Positions 1-5,385 of a stretch of 7,437 nucleotides of DNA are shown here, one piece after another; positions within the stretch are counted from its first letter, which is position 1, and each line of letters begins with the position of its first letter. A program made the position numbers and the translations under genes. The DNA comes from Hyphomicrobiales bacterium (GTDB lineage: Bacteria > Pseudomonadota > Alphaproteobacteria > Rhizobiales > GCA-2746425), in contig NVXB01000081.1 of NCBI GenBank assembly GCA_002746425.1, positions 1 through 7,437 on the forward strand. The letters run 5' to 3'. The notes under the pieces were generated by a model that searched no databases, was not told the DNA's origin, and was given only the letters and a program-made list of their open reading frames with translations.

Positions 1-130
1 CGTCATGGTTTTATCTTTCGCAAAATGTGTTTCACGCCGCGTAACATAGGCACGTTGGGCAGGCAATTGAACTATAAATCAGATTTGCAAAATGATGAAA
101 GGTTTTGCTTTTGGGTGGGAGCCTGCGCTT

Positions 131-840
131 CTAGGCTACCATGGTAAATTGCCCCATCATGCCTGCATTTTCATGCTCCAATATATGACAATGATACATA
201 TAGGAGCGGTCAAGGTCCGCATAATCACTGAAGGTCAATAACAGGCGCGCACTTGTTTTTGAGGGTATAAGCACTGTGTATTTAAGCCCAGCTTCAGATT
301 CATTCGGCGGCTTGCCATCACGATCCAAAATTCGGAACTGCACATCATGAATATGGAACGGATGAGCTTCAAAAAACGGATTTATTATGTGCCAGATTTC
401 AGATGTACCGAGCTTCACAACTTCATCGATGCGCTGCATGTCCATGGACTTACCGTTAATGGTCATATTGTCGCCTTTACGGCCAAACATCATGCCAATT
501 TTGCCAGCAAGCTAACAGCGGGTTTGCATTGATTACCGGGGCGATTATCCAGTATTTTAAACGAGCCGTTAGTGCCTTCGAGAATCTGTGTCATCTCCCC
601 ATGAAAGCTTGCAATGGCTAGGGTTCTGCTGATTAATGACACAGGCTTTTTGCATATTAAGATCATAGACGCGCACGCCATCGCTCAGTCCCCACTATTT
701 AATGCGGGTACCTTAAGCAAGTGATAGCCGGTCTCAAATACCGTACCAGATGCTGAAAATGTACCGAATTTACGATAAGTCAAACCCGCTGCCCCAGCTG
801 AAGCCACACCCAAGAACAATGTACGCCTTGAGGTGTTTAT
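131..840 (-). pseudogene. Degraded Tat-exported multicopper oxidase (CueO-like)
   Basis: This is the remains of a periplasmic copper oxidase of the three-cupredoxin type, an enzyme family that oxidises Cu(I) or phenolic substrates while reducing oxygen to water. Reading the minus strand, codons from 840 give INTSRRTLFLGVASAGAAGL, a twin-arginine signal, but an in-frame TAA lies at 846-844 and no start codon separates it from the RR pair. A stop and frame change follow near 690. SDGVRVYDLNMQK (685-647) continues in another frame, and a stretch around 530-600 with MTQILEGTNGSF looks like the start of cupredoxin domain 1. The sequence then jumps to an open frame (493-131, 120 codons) that is the end of domain 3, with INGKSMDMQRID, HPFHIH (residues 44-49), HCHILEH (101-107) and Met112: all C-terminal type 1, 2 and 3 copper ligands. 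The N-terminal copper motifs HWHG and HPH are absent. About 230 codons remain where the family usually has 450-500, so roughly half the gene is gone. I am confident of the family; the exact deletion points are inferred. Confidence 0.85.
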
Positions 841-896
841 ACTTTATCTTTGTATTTTTAATTATTATGTATGGTGAAATCTTACATATTGTTACG

Positions 897-925
897 ATAA
901 TCAATTGTTGCGCATGTAGTTTCAA
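897..925 (-). promoter_or_regulatory. Possible sigma70-type promoter for the oxidase remnant
   Basis: On the minus strand TTGAAA (925-920) and GATTAT (902-897) are separated by 17 bases, a good match to vegetative -35 and -10 boxes. It lies about 60 bases upstream of the twin-arginine codons of the broken oxidase and points at them, so it could be that gene's former promoter. The surrounding sequence is very AT-rich, so such boxes arise easily by chance. Confidence 0.3.
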
Positions 926-1000
926 TAAAAACCTAATATGAATTTTTCGTTTAAACAACTTTGTAACCAAAATTACATGTATTCATTCATTTTAAAGGTA

Positions 1001-1028
1001 TTGTAAATGCCTTCATGGAATTTATACT
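1001..1028 (+). promoter_or_regulatory. Possible sigma70-type promoter pointing at the DUF3800 gene
   Basis: TTGTAA (1001-1006) and TATACT (1023-1028) are spaced by 16 bases. TATACT differs from the consensus -10 box at one position and TTGTAA matches the -35 box at four of six. A transcript from here would begin near 1035 and carry a leader of about 270 bases before the DUF3800 start. I saw no better promoter closer to that gene. The AT-rich background keeps confidence low. Confidence 0.25.
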
Positions 1029-1180
1029 ATACAAACCAACACATATTCTTTTACATTTTCCGCTTATCAAGAAATTTATGTTTAAGAAAACACCAGTACG
1101 TTCTTCGTGAGCGCCGCACCAGTAAATATGAGGGCGTGCTCACTTTCCTTCAGTCCAACGGCTGTGCGCCGCCGCCCTAG
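1007..1180 (+). CDS. Small open frame of 57 codons, unidentified, possibly a chimeric remnant
   Basis: An ATG at 1007 preceded by AAAGG (994-998, about eight bases away) opens a frame to a TAG at 1178-1180. The first 27 or so residues are AT-driven and rich in Tyr, Phe, Ile and Leu. The last part changes abruptly to GC-richer, more protein-like sequence with YVLRERRTSKYEGVLTFLQ and ends NGCAPPP. The change coincides with the composition break near 1085, so the second half may be the tail of another gene joined here by recombination. I do not recognise the family. The candidate promoter at 1001-1028 overlaps the start codon and could not express it. It may simply be chance reading. Confidence 0.2.
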   Translation: MPSWNLYYTNQHIFFYIFRLSRNLCLRKHQYVLRERRTSKYEGVLTFLQSNGCAPPP

Positions 1181-1293
1181 CCCGTAGACTAACATAGATT
1201 ATCCGGTGGACAGCTCAAGACCATCGCCAACGACTATCAAATAGCGTAACTAGAAAGCAAAGGCATGAACAGGCCTAGAGTTTACAATAAAGC

Positions 1294-1301
1294 GGAGGTG
1301 A
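1294..1301 (+). promoter_or_regulatory. Perfect Shine-Dalgarno that sets a TTG start
   Basis: GGAGGTGA is fully complementary to the conserved 3' end of 16S rRNA. Its GGAGG core ends five bases before the in-frame TTG at 1304, a normal spacing. The more obvious ATG at 1265 lies upstream of this site and has only a poor match before it. The next ATG (1322) is too far downstream. This is the evidence for shortening the gene. Confidence 0.75.
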
Positions 1302-1303
1302 TC

Positions 1304-2383
1304 TTGTCAAAGAATACCGACATGGAGTGCTTTAGCATTGATGAGAGCGGTTACACCGGGTTCGACCTTCTAAATCCTGATCAACATTTCCAAGGCGCCT
1401 CAGCGATCGCTATCAGTGATGAGGAAGCCGTTCGCCTCATCAAAGAACATTTCCCAAAGCTACAAGCGCCGGAACTCAAATACCGCTCGCTATCGCGGCG
1501 GAATGGCAATCACGATCGATTGCTATCTCTGCAGCGCGATATTCTAACTCAATTTAAGTGTGTGACTTACATCTGCGACAAGCGTTTCCTGTTGGTGTTG
1601 ATGTTCGTCGACTACGCCGTTGAGCCATTCTACTATGAGAGGGGTATAGATTTTTACGCGAACGGCCAGAACTACGCTATGGCATCGCTGCTCACTCTCG
1701 CTGGGCCTACCCTCCTTGGACAACCGGCCTTCGATAACTTGCTCATGGCCTTCCAAAATGCTGTAAAGAAAAAGACCCCGACAGCGATAAGAGCGCTGCT
1801 AACCACTGCACGTGCAACGCAATGGCAGCAGCTACCAGAGGTGTTAGGCCCATTGGCTCAGTTCGCAGCCCCTGAGTGTCTCGATGCAATCGTAAACCCG
1901 GGCGTGAACACTGATGCTGCCTTTGTTGTGCTGCAATCACTAATCAGCCGCATGGAAGTAATGGCCGATGCGGCCTACCGGGTTGAACATGACCAGTCCA
2001 AGAACCTCTTAAGGTACCGCGAACTTTTGCAGCGCTTCATCGATCATGATCAGGATATCGAGTTTCGACAGTCCCAGAGCGCCTCCATCAAATTTCCACT
2101 CAAGCTCGCCGAAGTAACCCAGGTGGATTCGAAAGCCAGTCCCGCAGTACAATTGGCCGACGTCATGATCGGAGCGGCAATCGAGGCCGCAAACAATACG
2201 TCGGGGCTACGATCAGGTGGACTAGATCCCGAGGCGTTGATGTCCCTCTATGGCGAGAACCAATTTATCCATTTGACCCCTTCCATCAACTTCGAAGAGC
2301 AGCGAAGGTTCAGAGAAGGAACTCAGGCGTCCGAAGTTATCGACTACTTCGCCGCCAACTTCTTCGGGCCGCCCAAAGCCTAG
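1304..2383 (+). CDS. DUF3800 domain protein, predicted RNase H-like fold
   Basis: A 359-residue protein counted from TTG 1304 (372 if ATG 1265 is used). It carries the DUF3800 (PF12686) signature: FSIDESGYTGF at residues 10-20, an ELK at 57-59, KRF and FVDYAVEPFYYERG at 93-114, VEHDQS near 227-232, and a C-terminal VDSKASPAVQLADV at 274-287. The acidic residues at Asp13, Glu14, Asp103, Asp230 and Asp286 are all present, so a metal-dependent nuclease-like active site looks intact. Family members are predicted to adopt an RNase H-like fold and often occur in mobile or defence-related settings, but few have a proven biochemical role, so substrate and function are unknown. No membrane segment or signal is visible, so it should be cytoplasmic. 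It stands alone on the plus strand between an oxidase pseudogene and minus-strand chromosomal genes, which suggests horizontal arrival. No terminator with a T-tract follows; only a GGCCGC/GCGGCC pair spans the stop (2367-2372, 2397-2402). Confidence 0.85.
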   Translation: MSKNTDMECFSIDESGYTGFDLLNPDQHFQGASAIAISDEEAVRLIKEHFPKLQAPELKYRSLSRRNGNHDRLLSLQRDILTQFKCVTYICDKRFLLVLMFVDYAVEPFYYERGIDFYANGQNYAMASLLTLAGPTLLGQPAFDNLLMAFQNAVKKKTPTAIRALLTTARATQWQQLPEVLGPLAQFAAPECLDAIVNPGVNTDAAFVVLQSLISRMEVMADAAYRVEHDQSKNLLRYRELLQRFIDHDQDIEFRQSQSASIKFPLKLAEVTQVDSKASPAVQLADVMIGAAIEAANNTSGLRSGGLDPEALMSLYGENQFIHLTPSINFEEQRRFREGTQASEVIDYFAANFFGPPKA

Positions 2384-2500
2384 CTCGTAACGAACAGCGG
2401 CCTAACTACCCCGGAAGCCGAAAGCCCTTTAGCGTCTATTCTGCGTCAAACTTCATTTGTACGGCAAGGTTAGAGGTCATTACAGCCAAGGGCGCACACC

Positions 2501-2791
2501 GTGATATTGTCAGCAGGGTTGGCTTATGACGATCACTCGAGTGCCAAAGTAAATTTGGTCTCAAGGTTTGCACGCGAACGGCTGCTTTCGGGCATCAAAT
2601 CTGGTGCTACGCTGCAGTACCAAAATGGTATTTTCACCTTTTTGAGATTGCCAAAACAAAACTGGCTTACCCGCTCAGCCGACCTTACCTCAATATTCTA
2701 TAGCCTGCTAACCAATGCCAAACTTGCCAACTCACAAAGGTTGGGACAGCTCAGCATTCATTCTTCCATCCAAATGAAATTAAACGCCTAG
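2501..2791 (+). CDS. Unidentified small open frame, doubtful
   Basis: A 96-codon frame from a GTG at 2501, with a modest AAGGG at 2489-2493 in front of it. It ends 12 bases before the stop of the convergent P1-family hydrolase gene. The peptide looks globular, with RFARERLLSGIKSG near the start and LPKQNWLTRSADLTSIFYSL in the middle. It has no signal peptide, membrane segment or motif I can name. The frame is open for nine more codons upstream to a TAG at 2471. Codon use shows no clear bias. It could be the tail of a truncated gene in the same accessory block as the DUF3800 gene, or chance. No longer frame exists on either strand here. Confidence 0.3.
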   Translation: MILSAGLAYDDHSSAKVNLVSRFARERLLSGIKSGATLQYQNGIFTFLRLPKQNWLTRSADLTSIFYSLLTNAKLANSQRLGQLSIHSSIQMKLNA

Positions 2792-2803
2792 AACTCAACT
2801 GCT

Positions 2804-3772
2804 TTACGAACCAAACATTTGCTGCCAACTCAGCAAAATGTCATTTTGTTGGGGCGCAACATTGTAGATCGCGCAGGCTATGGCGCGTGACATCGTGCTT
2901 GCGGCAGCCGCATTTAGCACGATGACATTTTCATACTCAATCTCTTCGGTTGAGAGTGCGAAAACCACATCGCCATCCATAGGCGTGTGGCAAGGCCATA
3001 TGGCGCGGGCATAGCCATCATGGGCGCTGATGGCCAGTCGCTTGGCTTGTGCCTTGGATACTTTTGCGTTGGTGGCGATAACGCCGATTGTGGTGTTTTC
3101 TGCAGGTTTGGGTGCTTGTTTTAATCTGACTTCGGCAGCGCCAGCTATATCTTGTGACAGGCCCAATCCGCCAAATTCTGCATTATTTTCAAAGGGTGCC
3201 GCCCAAAAATTCGGCGCGTCTCCCATCGTGACTTGGCCGACGGCATTTACCGCAACATAGGCTGATACCATAAGGCCATCATTCAGAATGGTTTGCGCAT
3301 AGCCAAATCCGCCGCGCAGATTGGCCGTTGTTGCGCCTAGCCCGGCACCAACACCGCCAACGGTAAAGTCTGAGTGTGCCGCAGCCATTGCATCGCGGCC
3401 CAGTTGTGCATAGGGCGAAGCGCCGTTCCAACTTTTGTCGCCGCCATTGGTGAGGTCAAACAGGATGGCGGATGGCACAATGGGCACGACCTGATCGCCA
3501 ACGGCAAAACCTCGGCCCTGTTGGCGCAAACTTTCCGTCACGCCGGATGCAGCGTCCAGGCCAAATGCGGAGCCGCCTGATAAGACGATGGCATCGACAT
3601 GGCTTACGGTGTTTTCGGGGGAGAGCAGCTCGGTTTCTCGGGTTCCGGGCGCGGCGCCCATCACATGCACCGATGCGAGCAATGGCCTTTCGCACAGCAA
3701 TACTGTAACGCCGGAGCGCAAATTTGCGTTATCGGCGTGGCCAACCAAAATTGAGTTCAGTGCGCTTCTCAT
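2804..3772 (-). CDS. P1-family N-terminal hydrolase (S58/DmpA/NylC type peptidase)
   Basis: A 322-residue protein, usual length for the family. These enzymes are made as a precursor that cuts itself in two, freeing an N-terminal nucleophile which then removes N-terminal residues from short peptides, or hydrolyses related amides and esters. Visible family marks are VLSGGSAFGLDAASGV (residues 63-78), VPIVPSAILFDL (96-107), the Gly-rich GGVGAGLGATTANLRGG (139-155), and the processing site: Asn226-Thr227 in AENTTIGVIATNA. By alignment with NylC (Asn/Thr) and DmpA (Gly/Ser), cleavage should fall before Thr227, which becomes the nucleophile. No signal peptide is seen, so it is probably cytoplasmic. 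The ATG has GGGGAG five bases upstream. The gene follows the Liv-type binding protein at 69 bases in the same direction, with a strong terminator between them. No terminator is evident after its stop. Family assignment is firm; the substrate is unknown. Confidence 0.9.
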   Translation of the reverse strand: MRSALNSILVGHADNANLRSGVTVLLCERPLLASVHVMGAAPGTRETELLSPENTVSHVDAIVLSGGSAFGLDAASGVTESLRQQGRGFAVGDQVVPIVPSAILFDLTNGGDKSWNGASPYAQLGRDAMAAAHSDFTVGGVGAGLGATTANLRGGFGYAQTILNDGLMVSAYVAVNAVGQVTMGDAPNFWAAPFENNAEFGGLGLSQDIAGAAEVRLKQAPKPAENTTIGVIATNAKVSKAQAKRLAISAHDGYARAIWPCHTPMDGDVVFALSTEEIEYENVIVLNAAAASTMSRAIACAIYNVAPQQNDILLSWQQMFGS

Positions 3773-3777
3773 AACAA

Positions 3778-3783
3778 CTCCCC
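3778..3783 (-). promoter_or_regulatory. Ribosome binding site abutting a terminator
   Basis: GGGGAG on the minus strand sits five bases before the ATG of the hydrolase gene. It begins immediately after the T-tract of the upstream terminator hairpin. There is no room for a promoter between terminator and start codon, so ribosomes can reach this site only on readthrough transcripts or on a transcript begun inside or upstream of the hairpin. Confidence 0.7.
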
Positions 3784-3816
3784 AAAGAAAAAGGCCCGGT
3801 CAAAAACCGGGCCTTT
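3784..3816 (-). terminator. Intrinsic terminator after the Liv-type binding protein gene
   Basis: A perfect 11-base-pair stem, AAAGGCCCGGT pairing with ACCGGGCCTTT (3806-3816 with 3790-3800 on the plus strand), closes a five-base loop. On the minus strand it is followed by TTCTTT, giving a run of T with the stem end. It starts 25 bases beyond the stop codon of the binding protein gene, the expected place. In the other direction the T-tract is weaker (TTTCTATT). Confidence 0.9.
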
Positions 3817-3841
3817 CTATTAGCATAAATTTTAAATCAGA

Positions 3842-4954
3842 TTAGTTGATCTGAGTGTATTTGCCATTCTGCCATTCGTAGAAAACGTAACCTGGAAGGG
3901 AAACGTCGCCTTTGCCATCAAATGCCAGGCTACCAAGAACAGAATTGAAGTCACCAGCGTTCAATGCAGCACGAACCGCATCATAGTCTGTGGAGCCAGC
4001 AGTTTCTGCAGCTTGGGCCCAAGTCTGGATGGCAGCATAGGTGTACAGCACATAGCCTTCGGTTGTTTTACCAGCATCTTTCAATGCTTTCACAACGTTT
4101 ACGGCATTTGGGTTGTTCTCTGGGTTTGGAGAGAAGGTCATCAATGTGCCTGCGCCCGCTTCACCAGTAATTGCCCAATACTCATCAGTAACCAGCGCAT
4201 CACCGGACATCAGAACAGTGTTCATACCCTGATCGCGCATCTGACGAACCATCAGACCAGCTTCAGTGTGGTAACCACCAACATAAAGAACGTCGATGCC
4301 AGCCTGCTTCAGTTTGGTAACCAGAGCGGTGTAATCTTTTTCACCAGCTGTATAGGCTTCGTACATGGCTGCAGTGCCACCGCCAGCTTCGTAAGAAGAT
4401 TTGGTCGCATCGGCCAGGCCTTTACCGTAGGCAGTTTTATCGTGAACAAATGCCACTTTTTTGCCTGCAAAGTTTGCATTCAAATAAGCGCCAGCTGCTG
4501 CACCCTGCTGATCATCACGTCCACAAACACGATATGTACCGCCATCAGCGCCGCCGGGGCGCTCATCAGTCAGTTTTGGGTTTGTAGAAGCAGGCGAAAT
4601 CTGAATGATGCCTTCTTCAGAGTATACTGCGGATGCAGGAATGGATGAGCCTGAGCAGAAATGGCCAGCCATGAAGACAACGCCAGCGCCAGCCATTTGG
4701 TTAGCTACAGCAACGGCCTGTTTTGGATCGCAAGCATCATCGCCTACTTCCAGCACCAGCTGTTGGCCAAGAACGCCGCCAGCTGCATTAATGTCTGCAA
4801 CAGCTTGCTCAGCGCCTGTGCGCATTTGCTCACCGAAAGATGCATACTGACCGGTCATAGGACCAGCAGTCGCGATAGTGATGTCTGCATATGCAGCAGA
4901 AGCCATTGAGAGGCCTGCTGCCAAAGCAACACCAGCAAAAATTGATTTATTCAT
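3842..4954 (-). CDS. Branched-chain amino acid ABC transporter, periplasmic binding protein (LivJ/LivK family)
   Basis: A 370-residue secreted protein (type I periplasmic fold, Peripla_BP_6) that captures Leu, Ile, Val or related amino acids and hands them to a LivHM-type permease. Residues 1-23 are a clear signal peptide (MNKSIFAGVALAAGLSMASA then AYA), cut before Asp24. The mature protein opens ITIATAGPMTGQYASFGEQ. Cys75 and Cys100 sit where E. coli LivJ has its disulfide. SGSS (101-104), SPASTNP (120-126) and YHTE (228-231) fall in the ligand-binding positions of the family. Length equals E. coli LivJ (367). The frame is open 40 codons further upstream to a GTG/ATG-type start at 5074, but that would bury the signal peptide; the ATG at 4954 has AAGGAG six bases upstream and is preferred. 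The gene has its own terminator and no permease or ATPase gene beside it, so it may serve a transporter encoded elsewhere, as E. coli livJ is separate from livKHMGF. Its exact ligand cannot be read from sequence. Confidence 0.93.
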   Translation of the reverse strand: MNKSIFAGVALAAGLSMASAAYADITIATAGPMTGQYASFGEQMRTGAEQAVADINAAGGVLGQQLVLEVGDDACDPKQAVAVANQMAGAGVVFMAGHFCSGSSIPASAVYSEEGIIQISPASTNPKLTDERPGGADGGTYRVCGRDDQQGAAAGAYLNANFAGKKVAFVHDKTAYGKGLADATKSSYEAGGGTAAMYEAYTAGEKDYTALVTKLKQAGIDVLYVGGYHTEAGLMVRQMRDQGMNTVLMSGDALVTDEYWAITGEAGAGTLMTFSPNPENNPNAVNVVKALKDAGKTTEGYVLYTYAAIQTWAQAAETAGSTDYDAVRAALNAGDFNSVLGSLAFDGKGDVSLPGYVFYEWQNGKYTQIN

Positions 4955-4960
4955 TTGGAT

Positions 4961-4966
4961 CTCCTT
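4961..4966 (-). promoter_or_regulatory. Shine-Dalgarno fixing the start of the binding protein
   Basis: AAGGAG on the minus strand lies six bases before the ATG at 4954. It selects this start over upstream in-frame codons and leaves a proper signal peptide at the N terminus. Confidence 0.85.
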
Positions 4967-4987
4967 TTGGAACGAATAGGGTTCCAA
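4967..4987 (-). promoter_or_regulatory. Leader hairpin next to the binding protein's ribosome site
   Basis: On the minus strand TTGGAAC (4987-4981) and GTTCCAA (4973-4967) form a perfect seven-pair stem around a seven-base loop. The stem ends exactly where the AAGGAG begins. A second short pairing, GGGTT with AACCC (4979-4990), uses the same bases and excludes the first. Placement suggests an effect on mRNA stability or translation, or an operator. The role is unproven. Confidence 0.4.
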
Positions 4988-5315
4988 CCCTCCAGATGTG
5001 GACGCATACCTCATCTTGCGGGCATTCAATCGTATTTTTCTAAAAATTGGTAGAGGAATATTACAAAAAACCAATATCGTCCTGTTACACAGTTAATCCG
5101 CGATACATTCTGGCTATATTTAACCTTCCAATAGGCAGTTGTTCCCGCAATTGGGATGGTTTTTACCTAATAGTAGTACAGCAGTGGCAAAAGACAGGAT
5201 ATTTAAGCTGTGGCCATTTGCTGTATGAGCCAGCTAGTTGTTGTGGGTAGAAACGCGGATAGGCTACATTGGGCGCATCACTAAGCAATGCTGGCTAATA
5301 AAATTTGCCGTGGCT
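4988..5315. other. Intergenic region between alaS and the binding protein gene
   Basis: This stretch should contain the promoter of the binding protein gene, since an alaS terminator closes the upstream side. I could not find a convincing -35/-10 pair with proper spacing. Short open frames here (for example plus-strand 5047-5250) show no family features. There is no tRNA, array or mobile element that I can recognise. TGGCTAA occurs twice near 5292 and 5311, probably by chance. Confidence 0.5.
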
Positions 5316-5360
5316 AAAACAATTCAGACCTCAACAAGTGACAATTGTTGAGGTCTGAAT
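5316..5360 (-). terminator. Long perfect-stem terminator after alaS
   Basis: A 16-base-pair perfect inverted repeat (5322-5337 with 5345-5360, arms ATTCAGACCTCAACAA and TTGTTGAGGTCTGAAT) encloses the seven-base loop GTGACAA. On the minus strand it is followed by TGTTTT. It starts 25 bases after the alaS stop. Position, stem and T-tract fit an intrinsic terminator, though the stem is longer and less GC-rich than most. Confidence 0.8.
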
Positions 5361-5385
5361 GATTCGAGATCTGTTTGGCTGCGAC

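Larger units (their letters stand above)
841..1085. other. AT-rich non-coding stretch
   Basis: This stretch is clearly richer in A and T than anything else in the window. The frames that cross it give low-complexity, hydrophobic or Lys/Ile-rich peptides with no family resemblance. It separates the minus-strand oxidase wreck from the plus-strand DUF3800 gene, so it is the divergent control region of that pair. It holds the two candidate promoters listed separately. No tRNA, array or transposon end was recognised. Confidence 0.6.

Noticed and set aside
347..532. Plus-strand frame of 61 codons
   Set aside because: Antisense to the conserved C-terminal part of the multicopper oxidase remnant.
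770..970. Minus-strand 66-codon frame from a TTG at 970
   Set aside because: It reads the oxidase signal-peptide region in the wrong frame. The correct frame shows the SRRTLFLG twin-arginine motif.
1080..1264. tRNA gene or attachment site at the edge of the suspected insertion
   Set aside because: No cloverleaf or TTCRANNC-type T-arm is visible, and no direct repeat of convincing length was seen flanking the DUF3800 gene.
4013..4648. Long plus-strand open frame (211 codons) inside the binding protein gene
   Set aside because: It lies entirely antisense to a clear LivJ/LivK-type gene, its peptide has no family motif, and no ribosome site supports it.
3842..5074. Longer 410-residue version of the binding protein
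   Set aside because: The extra 40 residues precede a perfect signal peptide and its ribosome site, and do not resemble the family.
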